NCBI RefSeq assembly: GCF_003716325.1
Contig: NZ_RDSR01000025.1
Span: forward strand, 1-50,690
Direction: 5' to 3'
Length of the DNA stretch: 50,690 nt
DNA from: Cryobacterium tepidiphilum
Lineage (GTDB): Bacteria > Actinomycetota > Actinomycetes > Actinomycetales > Microbacteriaceae
Part shown: one piece after another, positions 23,313 to 31,905 of the stretch
Layout: each line of letters begins with the position of its first letter
Numbering within the stretch: the stretch's first letter is position 1
Translations under genes and position numbers: made by a program
Notes under the pieces: generated by a model
Seen by the model: the letters and a program-made list of their open reading frames with translations, nothing else
Told to the model about the DNA's origin: nothing
The model's database searches: none

Positions 23313-24608
23313 TCAGCGCCGGCGGAGCCGGATCGGCAGGTGCAGGTGGTGCTGCCGGGCGATGATGACGGCCATGACGGCGGCCGCGAGGGCCGGCACC
23401 AGGCCGCTCACCAGCATCCCCACCTGCGGCCCGGCGAATTCGACGAGCCGGCCCATGACGACTCCACCGAGCGACTGGCCGCCCAGCAGCACGAGCACGT
23501 AGAGCGACATCACCCGACCGCGCACGCGCATGTTCGACGACATCTGCACGAGCGGGTTGCCCGCGGTGAAGAACAGCTGGTTGGTGAACCCCACCACGAG
23601 CAGGGCGATGCCGAACGCGATCTCGGTGGGCATGAGCCCCGCGCCGGCCTGCAGGAGCGCATAGAAGCCGCCGCTGTAGATCACGGTGCGCAAACGGATG
23701 TTGGCGCGGCGCGTGCAGGCGAGGGCCCCGACGAGCGCGCCCACGGCGACCAGCGAGTTGAAGAGCCCGTAGCCGCCGGCGCCGACCCGGTAGACCTCCG
23801 ACGCGTACGCGGCCAGCAGCACGGGCATGTTCAGCGTGAACACCGCGAGGAACGCGAGCATGAGGATCGACCAGAAGATCGTGGGCTTGGCGACGACGTA
23901 CCGGAGGCCCTCCCGCAGCTGGCCCTTGCCGCGTGGGGCCGGCGGCGTGAGGTGCAGGGCGCCTGCGTCCATCCGGGCGAGCGTGATTACCGTGATGACG
24001 CAGGCGACCGCGTTGATCGCGAAGGCCCACCCGCCGCCCACGGCCTCGATGAGGAACCCGCCAACGGCGGGCCCGAGGAGACCGCCGAGCTGGAACACCG
24101 AGGAGTTCAGCGTGATGGCGTTCCGCAGGTAGCGCGGCCCGACGATCTCGTTCACGAAGACCTGCCGTGCGGGGTTGTCGATCACGGTGACGAGCCCGAT
24201 CGCGAACGCGATCACCCAGACGTGCCACACCTCCACGGTGCCGGTGAGGGCGAGCACCGCCAGCACCGCGCTCAGCACGGCGGCGGTGCCCTGGGTGAGC
24301 ATGAGCAGCATCCGCTTGGAGCGCCGGTCGACGATCACGCCGCCGTAAAGCCCGAACAGCAGCATCGGCGCGAACTGCAGCGCCACGGTGATGCCGACGG
24401 CGGCGACGCTCCCGGTGACCTGCAGCACGAGCCAGTCCTGCGCGATCCGCTGCATCCATACCGCCGTCATGGCGATGATGTTGGACGCCGTGAAGATGCG
24501 GTAATTGCGCACCGTGAGCGATTCCAGGCTCTGGCGCCACGGCTGCTTGCCGCTGTGCACCGGAATCGGCTCGGTGAGGGGATAGTCGTCAGGGTGTGGG
24601 GAGGTCAT
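23313..24608 (-). CDS. MFS exporter, DHA3/EntS type
   Basis: Major-facilitator protein of 431 residues with twelve hydrophobic segments. The N-terminus reads YRIFTASNIIAMTAVWMQRIAQDWLVL, then the cytoplasmic loop signature LYGGVIVDRRSKRMLL between helices 2 and 3. NPARQVFVNEIVG is typical of the MFS_3/EntS-like siderophore or drug exporter group. The substrate cannot be told. TAGCGT (24621-24626, reverse) is a likely -10, 12 bp upstream of the ATG. It is divergent from the small membrane protein/flavin reductase pair. Confidence 0.9.
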   Translation of the reverse strand: MTSPHPDDYPLTEPIPVHSGKQPWRQSLESLTVRNYRIFTASNIIAMTAVWMQRIAQDWLVLQVTGSVAAVGITVALQFAPMLLFGLYGGVIVDRRSKRMLLMLTQGTAAVLSAVLAVLALTGTVEVWHVWVIAFAIGLVTVIDNPARQVFVNEIVGPRYLRNAITLNSSVFQLGGLLGPAVGGFLIEAVGGGWAFAINAVACVITVITLARMDAGALHLTPPAPRGKGQLREGLRYVVAKPTIFWSILMLAFLAVFTLNMPVLLAAYASEVYRVGAGGYGLFNSLVAVGALVGALACTRRANIRLRTVIYSGGFYALLQAGAGLMPTEIAFGIALLVVGFTNQLFFTAGNPLVQMSSNMRVRGRVMSLYVLVLLGGQSLGGVVMGRLVEFAGPQVGMLVSGLVPALAAAVMAVIIARQHHLHLPIRLRRR

Positions 24609-24679
24609 GGTCGCCCTTAAACGCTAGTCCTCGCGACCGACGTTCATCGACATCCGCTCTTCTAGACTGGTCGAAGCGG

Positions 24680-24850
24680 ATGCTCACACCGCGCGCAAGG
24701 ATTGGACAGGCCGTGGAGGAAGACCCGAAGCCGCGGCGCAAGCGCACCTGGTACTCCGTGGCCGATGTGCTGCTGCGACGCCTGGCTCTGGCCGCGTTCG
24801 TGGTCATCGCGCTCGTCGCCACCATCATCGCCGCCATCGGGGGCCGCTGA
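24680..24850 (+). CDS. Small single-pass membrane protein
   Basis: 56 residues if started at ATG 24680; GTG 24713 would give 45. A basic segment (EEDPKPRRKRTWYSVADVL) precedes one C-terminal transmembrane helix (LALAAFVVIALVATIIAAIG). The stop overlaps the ATG of the flavin reductase gene (TGATGG), so the two are coupled. TAGACT (24663-24668) is a plausible -10. Function not recognised. Confidence 0.6.
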   Translation: MLTPRARIGQAVEEDPKPRRKRTWYSVADVLLRRLALAAFVVIALVATIIAAIGGR

Positions 24851-25401
24851 TGGAGCCGCTGCCCGGCGCCACCAGCCGAACGCTCGACCCGTCGGCCGTG
24901 ACAACGGATGACGCGGAGCTGTACAAGAGCATCAGCGCCCGGGCCGCGAAGGGGGTCGCCGTGATCACGACCGTGCACCGCGGCTGGGACCACGCGGCCA
25001 CCGTCACCGACGTGCTGTCGGTGTCGTACGACCCGCCCACCATGGTGGCCAGCATCTACGGACTCTCGCGCCTGGCCGAGGCGATCGAGGAGTCCGGTCG
25101 CTGGGGGATCAGCCTGCTCTCCGCCCGGCAGAAGGGCATCGCCGAGCAGTTGGGGGAGCCCGGCTCGCCTCTCGTCGGCCTTCTTGACCAGGTGCCGCAC
25201 TTCCGTACCGAGCCGGGAGCGCCTCCGCTCCTCCGTGACGCCCTCGCCTGGTTCGAGCTTCGCACCGTGGCCGAGCACCCTGCAGCCACCCACACACTCT
25301 TCGTCGGCGAGGTCACTTGGATGGGCCGTCCCGACCAGGACCCGCCGCCGCCGCTCGTGCGCTACCAGTCGGCCTATCACGGGGCGGCCTCGCGGGCTTG
25401 A
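24850..25401 (+). CDS. Flavin reductase family protein
   Basis: 183 residues with the flavin-reductase-like FMN-binding split barrel: KGVAVITTVHRGWDHAATVTDVLSVS, then DPPTMVASIYGLSRLAEAIEESGRWGISLLS, and the C-terminal VGEVTWMGRPDQDPPPPLVRYQSAYHG. It should bind FMN and either reduce free flavin with NAD(P)H for a partner monooxygenase or act as a stand-alone oxidoreductase. No monooxygenase gene is adjacent. Translation is coupled to the small membrane protein by a 1-nt overlap. Confidence 0.88.
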   Translation: MEPLPGATSRTLDPSAVTTDDAELYKSISARAAKGVAVITTVHRGWDHAATVTDVLSVSYDPPTMVASIYGLSRLAEAIEESGRWGISLLSARQKGIAEQLGEPGSPLVGLLDQVPHFRTEPGAPPLLRDALAWFELRTVAEHPAATHTLFVGEVTWMGRPDQDPPPPLVRYQSAYHGAASRA

Positions 25402-25500
25402 GCGCCGGCTGAACCGGTGGCACAATCAGCACCAGCAGCCCCGTGAGCCGCGTGCATCCGCTCCCGGCCGTGGGACGCCTTTCACTGGGGTGAGGTTGCT

Positions 25501-26130
25501 GTGAACCGGTATGAGGGATTGACGAAGCCGTCCGCACTGGCCGCCGGGGTGCTGCTCGTTCTCGGGAGCGCGGTGCAACTGATACCGGTGGCTCGCACGG
25601 AGAGCGGCCGGGCGCAATCGCCGATCTTCCTCTTCGCGTCGATCGTGCTGCTCGCCGCGTCGCTCCTGCTCGTGCTCGCCCTCGCCTCCCTGTACGTGCG
25701 GCGGGCGGCACAGGTCGGGTCCTTCGGGTTCTCGGCCGTGCTCGTCGCCGGCACCGGGACGGTGCTCCTCTGCGCCGTCTACTGGAGCCACTCCTTCCTG
25801 TGGCCGTCGCTCGCGCAGGCGGCGCCGGAACTCCTCGACGGAACGGTGGTTCCCGGGCCGTTCCGATTCGGCGAGCTCGTGGCCCGCGTCATCTTCGGCA
25901 TCGGGTGGATCATGGCCGGCGTCGCCCTGTTGCGCGCCCACATCTACGGCTACGCGCCGGCGATCGTCATCATGATCGGTGCGGTCGTGACCGTCGTTCC
26001 GAGCTTCTCGAGCGTGGTCCCCGCCTTCGTCGTCGGCCAGTTGGTCTTCGGGATCGGGGTGTTCTGGCTGGGGCTCACGCCGGCGTACGTGCTCACCGAG
26101 CACTATCGGCGGCACGAACCCGTCACCTGA
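25501..26130 (+). CDS. Multi-pass membrane protein of unknown function
   Basis: 209 residues, not recognised. Six hydrophobic segments are visible, at about 14-30, 38-62 (FLFASIVLLAASLLLVLALASLYV), 70-92, 118-140, 145-163 and 168-192. There are no conserved charged motifs or enzyme signatures. Start is GTG 25501, set by GAGG 8 nt upstream. It resembles generic actinobacterial integral membrane proteins with a repeated two-helix pattern. Confidence 0.75.
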   Translation: MNRYEGLTKPSALAAGVLLVLGSAVQLIPVARTESGRAQSPIFLFASIVLLAASLLLVLALASLYVRRAAQVGSFGFSAVLVAGTGTVLLCAVYWSHSFLWPSLAQAAPELLDGTVVPGPFRFGELVARVIFGIGWIMAGVALLRAHIYGYAPAIVIMIGAVVTVVPSFSSVVPAFVVGQLVFGIGVFWLGLTPAYVLTEHYRRHEPVT

Positions 26131-26230
26131 GGTCGGCCGGACGGCCGAAATCGCCGTTGAACGCGCAGAATCGGGCAGAAACCGGGGTGCCTTACCGGTG
26201 AAACCGAGGGTATGCAATTAGGGTGTCGGT

Positions 26231-29200
26231 GTGTGGCGACCCGATTCCAATGCAGATGACGACGACAGGATGTCCGACTCCCTGGGTTCGCCTGCGCCCG
26301 CGGCACCACCCGCATCCGCCCCTCACCACGTGAGCCTGGGCGACCCGGCCTTCGTCGCCGGCAACATCGCCGAGCCGGTGTGGCAGCGTTGGCACGACGA
26401 ACTCGCCGAGGTCGGCGGGCGCTCGCCGCTGCTGCACTTCAGCGACAGCGTGCGCACGCGCATCGAACTGAGCGCCACGCATCCGGGCGGCCTGCCCCAG
26501 TTCATCACCGGCAAGTCCACGCTGCTCTCGAACCTCATCCGCGACGAGCTCGCGCTGCGCAACGCCCGTCTCGCCGCCGGCGTGATCACGCAGAAGGGCA
26601 TCGAGCTGCGCTCCATGCGCGGCATCGAGTCGGTGCACCTCGCCATCGGCCTGGCCGAGTGGCGTTTCGAGGGCGAGGAGTTCAGCGCCCCGGTGCTGCT
26701 GCGCCCGCTCGCCATCCGCCGCTACGGCCGCGACTTCGAGCTGAAGCTCCGCGGCGCCCCCTATCTCAACCCGGAGCTCGCCCGTGCCCTGCACGAGCAG
26801 TTCCAGATCACCCTCGACGCCGATGCCTTCGTGGCGCTCGCCATCACCAACGGGGCCTTCAAGCCGCAGCCGGTCATCGACCGGTTGCGCGGGCTCACGA
26901 CGCACCTGCCGTGGTTCAAGGTGCTGCCGCGCCTGGTCGTGTCGTCGTTCGCGGATGTCTCGCGAGCGCTGGCAGCGGATGTCGTCAAGCCGCAGCATCC
27001 GTTGCTCGATGCCCTCGCCGGAAACCCGGGTGCGCGCCGAACCATCGAGGCCGCCTACCGACCGGTCGAGCCGCTCGGCCAGGACGCCCGGCCGCCCGCC
27101 ACCGACACGCTCCTCCTCGACGCGGACTCCGAGCAGGAGAGCGTGATCGCGCAGATCGCCGCCGGGAATTCGCTCGTCGTGAAGACGCTTCCCGGCACCG
27201 GCGGAACGCAGACCATCGTCAACGCCATCGGATCGCTCGTCTCGCAGCACAAGCGGGTGCTCGTGGTGAGTGCGCGTCGCTCGAGCCTCGACGGCATCGC
27301 GCACCGGCTGGCGCAGGTGGGCCTGCCGGGGCTCGGTGTCAGCCCGCGCACGCTGCGCCACGACCTGATCCAGTCGATCAACCGCAACGAGAAGGCCGAG
27401 CAGCCGAAGGTCGGCGACGTCGACGACGCGCTGGTGCGGCTGCGGAAGGTGCTGCTCGACTACCGATCGGCCCTCACCCGGCACGACACTGCCCTCGGGG
27501 TGTCGGTGCTCGACGCGCTCGGTGAGCTGGCGCGCCTGGCGCAGCTGCCGTCGCCTCCGTCGACCACGGCCCGGCTCGACCGCCGCGCCCTCGAGCTGCT
27601 GGCGCGCGACCGCTCGCGTGCCGCCGAGACCCTGATCAAGGCCGCCGCGCTCGGCGAGTTCCGCTACGGCCCCGGCGACTCGCCCTGGTACGGCGCGTCG
27701 TTCACCTCCACGTCGGAGGCCACCTCCGCCCACGAACTGGCCAAGCGCATCGACCAGGTCGAACTGCCCCGACTTCTGGAGCGCGCCTTCGGGCTGATCA
27801 ACCAGACCAAGCTGCGCCCCTTCGAGTCGATCACCGAGCTCGGCATCTACCTGCGCCTGCTGCTCGACATTCGCGAGACCCTCGACAAGTTCCAGCCGGC
27901 CGTCTACGACCGGCCCCTCACCGAGCTCATCGCCGCGACGGCTTCCCGCCGAGAGTCGGGCGACATGTCGTCGACGAGCCGCCGCCGACTCCGCAAGCTC
28001 GCGGAGGAATACCTGCGCCCCGGCGTGCACGTGAGCGACATGAACGACTGCCTGCGTCGCATCCAGCAGCAGCGCACGCTCTGGCAGCGTTACGTGGTGG
28101 CCGGCGCGACCCCCGAGGTTCCGGTCGGCATCGCCGACGTGCACGTGGCCTTCCAGCGGGTCTCGGAGGACCTCGCCACCCTCGACGTGCCGCTTGGCAT
28201 CTCCGGCACCACGCGTCAGCTCGCCAACCGGCCCATCCGGGAGCTGGTGCACATGATGTCGGGACTCGCCGCCGAGAGCGAGGTGCTCGCCAACCTGCAC
28301 GAACGCACCGCGCTGCTCTCGACGCTCCGCGAACACAACCTCGACCCGCTCATGACCGACCTGTCGCAGCGGCACGTGTCGGAGGAGAACGTCGCCGCCG
28401 AACTGGAACTGGCCTGGTGGCAGTCGGCCCTGGAGGCCCTGCTCGCGGGCGACAAGGCGCTGCTGAACGCGAACACGCCCGTGCTCGACCGCCTCGAGGC
28501 CGACTTCAAACTCGTCGACGAGGCGCACGCATCCGCTGCCGGCGGGCTGCTGGCCTGGCTGCTCGCCGAAACCTGGAAGATCGCGATCGTCGACTACCCG
28601 GATGAGGCCGATCAGCTGCGCCGGCTGCTGCGCGCCGACAAGGCCACCCCGGCACGCCTGCACGAGACCGTGCCGCACCTGGGTCGCGTGCTCGCGCCGG
28701 TCTGGCTCGCGTCGCCGTACGAGATCCCGCGACTCACCGGCCAGATGACGTTCGACACCGTGCTCCTCGTCGACGCCGGAGCCACCACGCTGGCCGAGAA
28801 CGCCGGGGCGATCCGCCGGGCCAAGCAGGTCGTCGCATTCGGCGACCCGGTCACGCAGACACCGTCGTCCTTCGAGATAGGCATCACCGACCGAGCGGAT
28901 GACGCGGCCGGGCCCGACGCGAGCGTCGACGCCCTGCACGCGGACTCGGCCCTCGCGCGCCTCGGCGAGCTGCTGCCCACGCTGACCCTCACCCGCAGCT
29001 ACCGCGCCGGCGGCGAAGACCTCGCCGAGCTCGTGAACCACCGCTTCTACGGTGGTCGCATCGACTCCCTGCCGTGGGCAGGAAGCTTCCTCGGGCACGG
29101 CAGCCTCACCGTGAACTACGTCGAGGGTGGGCACGGCATGCCCGACGCCGACACCGGCGCCGTGGAGAGCGTCGACGCCGAGGTGACCAAGGTCGTCGAG

Positions 29201-29995
29201 CTCGTCATGGAGCACGCCGTCAAGCGCACCCGCGAGTCGCTCATGGTCATCACCGCGAGCCCCCGCCACGCCGTGCGCGTCAACCAGGCCGTGCTCGCGG
29301 CGTTCGCGAAGCGTTCCGACCTGTCGGACTTCATTCTCAAGGACCGCGCCGAGCCGTTCACGGTGCTCACCCTTGAGCAGGCCGCCGCGCAGAGCCGCGA
29401 CCGCGTCATCTTCTCCATCGGCTACGGCCGCACCCCGCACGGTCGCCTGCTGTCGAACTTCGGGTCGCTCGGCGAGCCGGGCGGCGACCGGTTGCTCGCG
29501 ATCGGTATGACGCGCGCACGCCGGTCGATGGACATCGTCACCTGCTTCGGCCCCGACGACATCGAGGAGGACCGCCAGCGGCACGGGATCCTGGCCCTGG
29601 CCCAGGTGCTCGGCGGTACCGTCGCCTACGGCGAAGAGGGCCCCATGCGCGACGGCAGCGAGGCCATGCTCGTCGACCTCGCCTACCGGCTGGAGCGCCG
29701 TGGCCTCCGGGTGTCGCTCGGGCACCGGGGCAAGCTGGCGCTCGCGGTCGCCCACGCCGGGCGGGCGGCCGTCGTCGAAACGGATGCCGTGGTCAACCGG
29801 GCGAGCCTGCGCGAGTCGCTGCGGCTGCGGCCGGAGGTGCTCCGGCGCCTGGGCTGGCACTACCTGCGCGTGCACAGCTTCGAACTGTTCAGCAATCCCG
29901 AGGCCGTGGCCGACCGGGTCGCGGCTCTCGTCGGGCTGCTGCCGGGGGAGACGGCGACGCAGCCGCACGACGACACCATCGCCCGCGGGGCCTGA
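26231..29995 (+). CDS. SF1-helicase-like protein with REase-like C-terminus (degenerate motifs)
   Basis: 1254 residues, DUF4011/Upf1-like in layout. The N-terminal 280 residues include RGIESVHLAIGLAEWRFEG. The Walker A position reads LPGTGGTQT (320-328) without the usual Lys. Motif II reads LLVDAGATT (Asp848, no DE pair). Motif III-like AFGDPVTQTP follows (871). Later come LTRSYRAGGEDLAELVNHRFYGG and MTRARRSMDIVTCFG, matching motifs IV-VI. The last 80 residues (VVETDAVVNRASLRESLR ... RRLGWHYLRVHSFELF) match the MTES_1575/Vsr-like nuclease fold common in Microbacteriaceae. TAGGGT 6 nt before GTG 26231 supports a leaderless start; ATG 26270 is the alternative. A role in nucleic-acid handling without normal ATP hydrolysis is inference. 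Confidence 0.8.
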   Translation: MWRPDSNADDDDRMSDSLGSPAPAAPPASAPHHVSLGDPAFVAGNIAEPVWQRWHDELAEVGGRSPLLHFSDSVRTRIELSATHPGGLPQFITGKSTLLSNLIRDELALRNARLAAGVITQKGIELRSMRGIESVHLAIGLAEWRFEGEEFSAPVLLRPLAIRRYGRDFELKLRGAPYLNPELARALHEQFQITLDADAFVALAITNGAFKPQPVIDRLRGLTTHLPWFKVLPRLVVSSFADVSRALAADVVKPQHPLLDALAGNPGARRTIEAAYRPVEPLGQDARPPATDTLLLDADSEQESVIAQIAAGNSLVVKTLPGTGGTQTIVNAIGSLVSQHKRVLVVSARRSSLDGIAHRLAQVGLPGLGVSPRTLRHDLIQSINRNEKAEQPKVGDVDDALVRLRKVLLDYRSALTRHDTALGVSVLDALGELARLAQLPSPPSTTARLDRRALELLARDRSRAAETLIKAAALGEFRYGPGDSPWYGASFTSTSEATSAHELAKRIDQVELPRLLERAFGLINQTKLRPFESITELGIYLRLLLDIRETLDKFQPAVYDRPLTELIAATASRRESGDMSSTSRRRLRKLAEEYLRPGVHVSDMNDCLRRIQQQRTLWQRYVVAGATPEVPVGIADVHVAFQRVSEDLATLDVPLGISGTTRQLANRPIRELVHMMSGLAAESEVLANLHERTALLSTLREHNLDPLMTDLSQRHVSEENVAAELELAWWQSALEALLAGDKALLNANTPVLDRLEADFKLVDEAHASAAGGLLAWLLAETWKIAIVDYPDEADQLRRLLRADKATPARLHETVPHLGRVLAPVWLASPYEIPRLTGQMTFDTVLLVDAGATTLAENAGAIRRAKQVVAFGDPVTQTPSSFEIGITDRADDAAGPDASVDALHADSALARLGELLPTLTLTRSYRAGGEDLAELVNHRFYGGRIDSLPWAGSFLGHGSLTVNYVEGGHGMPDADTGAVESVDAEVTKVVELVMEHAVKRTRESLMVITASPRHAVRVNQAVLAAFAKRSDLSDFILKDRAEPFTVLTLEQAAAQSRDRVIFSIGYGRTPHGRLLSNFGSLGEPGGDRLLAIGMTRARRSMDIVTCFGPDDIEEDRQRHGILALAQVLGGTVAYGEEGPMRDGSEAMLVDLAYRLERRGLRVSLGHRGKLALAVAHAGRAAVVETDAVVNRASLRESLRLRPEVLRRLGWHYLRVHSFELFSNPEAVADRVAALVGLLPGETATQPHDDTIARGA

Positions 29996-30000
29996 CCGTC

Positions 30001-30210
30001 GTGGCTGAGCCGGCCGAGACGGGCGACGAGCCGCGGCAGCGCGTGGTCAAGGCGCCCGGGCGTGCCCGGCGGGCCGCGCTGACGCCCGCACCGGAGACCG
30101 ATCCCAGCCCCGAGGTGCCGGTGCCGCGCGGTGAGGGCGGTGTCGCGTCCTCCGGTGTGCGCGGCGAGAACGACGACCGGCTGAGGCGGGACCGCCCGCC
30201 GCACTGGTAG
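30001..30210 (+). CDS. Small conserved actinobacterial protein ending RPPHW
   Basis: 69 residues, Pro/Arg/Glu-rich and probably disordered, ending NDDRLRRDRPPHW. A closely similar C-terminus recurs in small uncharacterised actinobacterial proteins. GTG start lies 5 bp after the stop of the large helicase-like gene, so the two are probably co-expressed. Function unknown. Confidence 0.65.
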   Translation: MAEPAETGDEPRQRVVKAPGRARRAALTPAPETDPSPEVPVPRGEGGVASSGVRGENDDRLRRDRPPHW

Positions 30211-30251
30211 CAGGCGGGCGGCCGCATCCGCTCGCGTGCCCCTGCTCGGCC

Positions 30252-30312
30252 CGCGAGTGCGGGCTATGTGTCGTCTTGGAGCGGTGGCGGCGGCAGAAAC
30301 CGCGCACCCACG
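30252..30312. repeat. 61-bp palindromic element, copy 3
   Basis: Begins CGCGAGTGCGGGCTATGTG and ends ACCGCGCACCCACG; two arm bases differ from the consensus. The next copy starts 23 bp downstream in the same orientation. Confidence 0.75.
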
Positions 30313-30335
30313 GGATGGGCGGCTCGCGGTGTGGT

Positions 30336-30396
30336 CGCGAGTGCGCGCTTTGTGCCGTCGGAGCGTCGCCCGGGCGGCGGAAACCGCGCACTCGCG
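30336..30396. repeat. 61-bp palindromic element, copy 4
   Basis: Best-preserved copy: perfect 10-bp ends CGCGAGTGCG and CGCACTCGCG. The flank GGCTCGCGG after copies 3 and 4 is shared, so a larger unit of about 85 bp has been duplicated here. Confidence 0.8.
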
Positions 30397-30434
30397 GGAG
30401 GGGGCGGCTCGCGGGATGAGAGGGTCAGCGGGGG

Positions 30435-30860
30435 TCAGGCGGTGTGCTTGGACTCGTGGTCGCTGCCCGCGGCCATCAGGTCGCGGATCTGGGTGAGCAG
30501 CTCGAGCTCGGTGGGCGGCTGGTCGGCAGGCGAGACGTCGGCGGGCTGGTCGCGGCGCGCCTGCGCCTCCTTGAACTTGTTGATCGGCAGCACGAAGACG
30601 AAATAGACGACGGCGGCGACCAGCAGGAAGTTGATCCCGGCAGCAAGCACCTTGCCGAACAGGAGATCGTTCTTGCCCGACAGGTCGACCACGAGCGACT
30701 GTGCCAGGGTGTCAGCGCTGAACATCGACGCGATGAGCGGGTTCAGAATGCCCTCGACGATCGAGTTCACGATGGCGGTGAACGCCGCGCCGACGACGAC
30801 CGCCACCGCGAGGTCGATCACGTTGCCGCGCATGATGAACTTCTTGAAGCCCTGGATCAC
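30435..30860 (-). CDS. mscL: Large-conductance mechanosensitive channel
   Basis: Homopentameric inner-membrane channel that opens on hypo-osmotic shock. The 141-residue protein has the MscL N-terminus IQGFKKFIMRGNVIDLAVAVVVGAAFTAIVNS (S1 and TM1), a periplasmic loop (about 45-65), TM2 (INFLLVAAVVYFVFVLPINK) and a cytoplasmic helix (PPTELELLTQIRDLM). Length and layout are normal. Start is GTG. It lies downstream of the FmdB gene in the same direction. Confidence 0.96.
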   Translation of the reverse strand: MIQGFKKFIMRGNVIDLAVAVVVGAAFTAIVNSIVEGILNPLIASMFSADTLAQSLVVDLSGKNDLLFGKVLAAGINFLLVAAVVYFVFVLPINKFKEAQARRDQPADVSPADQPPTELELLTQIRDLMAAGSDHESKHTA

Positions 30861-30925
30861 GTCGTACTCCTGCTGGTCGTCGGGGTGCTGGTGGTGCCGG
30901 CGGGCGAGCGGATGCCGGCGGCGGG

Positions 30926-31252
30926 TCAGGAGGCGCTGGTCGCCTTGCTGCTGGAGCCGCTGCTGCTGCTCGAGCTGTTGCCGCTGCTGGAGCCGCTGGC
31001 CGCCTTCTCCGACGACCCGGACGTCGACGTGCTCGCGGGCGACTTCGCATCCGTTGTGCCCTTGCCCTTACCGGACGAACGCGAATCGTTGCGGTAGAAG
31101 CCGGAGCCGTTGAAGGTCACGCCAATCGACGAGAAGACCTTGCGCAGCCGGCCCTCGCAGCTGGGGCACTCGGTGAGCGACGAGTCGCTGAACGACTGGT
31201 GGATGTCGAAGGCGGTCTCGCACTGCGTGCAGCGGTAGGAATATGTAGGCAC
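30926..31252 (-). CDS. FmdB-type zinc ribbon protein
   Basis: 108 residues. The N-terminal 45 residues are a FmdB/CxxC zinc ribbon: YSYRCTQCETAFDIHQSF then LTECPSCEGRLRKVF, four Cys ligands. IGVTFNGSGFYRND follows, typical of the family. The last 45 residues are a low-complexity Ser/Gly/Lys/Ala tail. GTG start. The family role is unsettled (putative regulatory protein). It lies between mscL and the 5-formyl-THF cyclo-ligase gene. Confidence 0.9.
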   Translation of the reverse strand: MPTYSYRCTQCETAFDIHQSFSDSSLTECPSCEGRLRKVFSSIGVTFNGSGFYRNDSRSSGKGKGTTDAKSPASTSTSGSSEKAASGSSSGNSSSSSSGSSSKATSAS

Positions 31253-31294
31253 TGTGGCTCCGGGTGTCGGGTGGGCAGGCGGGTGCCTGCCCGG

Positions 31295-31873
31295 TTAGAA
31301 CGAGATGATGCGGGAGGGCGTGACGATGCCGTTGACCGGTTGGTCGTGCACCTCGCGGGGCACCTCGTCGATGTATTCCAGGTCGTAGATGACGGCATAC
31401 ACCGGAGGACATTTTTCCATTGAACCGAGGGTCTTGTCGAAATAGCCGCGCCCCCAGCCCATGCGCAGGCCGGTATGATCGACGGCCGCGGCCGGGATGA
31501 TGATGAGGTCGACGTCGTTGATCGCGATCGGACCGAGCAGTTCGCCCATCGGCTCGGGCGCCCCGGCGAGCCCCTGGATCTCCTCGCGGCCCTCGCCGAC
31601 CGTCCAGTCGAGGAGGCCGTCTTCCCGGGAGATCGGGAACAGGATGCGCACGCCCTCCGCCTCGGCCCAGTTGAGGAAAGGGCGCGTGTCGGGTTCGTTC
31701 GGAGAAGAGAGGTAGCAGGAGATCGAGCGGGCCGAGTGGTCCTGGACCAGCTTCTGCAGGTTGCGAGTTATGCCTGATGTGGCATTCTCCCGCTCCACCG
31801 AGGTGAGGTTCTGGCGGCGCTCCCGCAGATCGGCGCGGAGCGCCCGCTTTCGGTGTCCGATATCGGAATCCAT
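31295..31873 (-). CDS. 5-formyltetrahydrofolate cyclo-ligase
   Basis: Converts 5-formyl-THF to 5,10-methenyl-THF with ATP, rescuing the storage form of folate. The 192-residue protein has the N-terminal basic KRALRADLRERRQ, the substrate/ATP loop with FPISREDGLLDW, and the signature LRMGWGRGYFDKTL, with VHDQPVNGIVTPSRII at the end. Length is usual. TAGGAT (31880-31885, reverse) lies 6 nt before the ATG. It is divergent from galU over only 32 bp. Confidence 0.93.
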   Translation of the reverse strand: MDSDIGHRKRALRADLRERRQNLTSVERENATSGITRNLQKLVQDHSARSISCYLSSPNEPDTRPFLNWAEAEGVRILFPISREDGLLDWTVGEGREEIQGLAGAPEPMGELLGPIAINDVDLIIIPAAAVDHTGLRMGWGRGYFDKTLGSMEKCPPVYAVIYDLEYIDEVPREVHDQPVNGIVTPSRIISF

Positions 31874-31879
31874 GCAGCA

Positions 31880-31899
31880 ATCCTAGATGCCGATATTGT
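31880..31899. promoter_or_regulatory. Two opposed -10 hexamers in a 32-bp spacer
   Basis: TAGGAT (31880-31885, reverse strand) and TATTGT (31894-31899, forward) each lie 6 nt before the ATG of the cyclo-ligase and galU genes. Both mRNAs should be leaderless, and RNA polymerase cannot occupy both promoters at once. Confidence 0.6.
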
Positions 31900-31905
31900 G
31901 AGGAC

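Noticed and set aside
24680..25401. Flavin reductase as part of a two-component monooxygenase system
   Set aside because: No monooxygenase gene nearby; the linked gene is a small membrane protein.
26480..26545. GKST in FITGKSTLLSNL near the N-terminus of the large helicase-like protein as the missing Walker A
   Set aside because: Spacing to the preceding Gly does not fit GxxxxGK[ST], and no Walker B follows at a usual distance; it belongs to the N-terminal family domain.
26192..29968. A 1258-residue open frame on the reverse strand across the helicase-like gene
   Set aside because: It mirrors the sense gene almost exactly, is His/Arg/Gly-rich without motifs, and arises from the G+C codon pattern.
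30252..30396. The two 61-bp repeats as a mini CRISPR array
   Set aside because: Units are palindromic over their whole length, only two occur together, 23 bp apart, and no cas gene is in the window.
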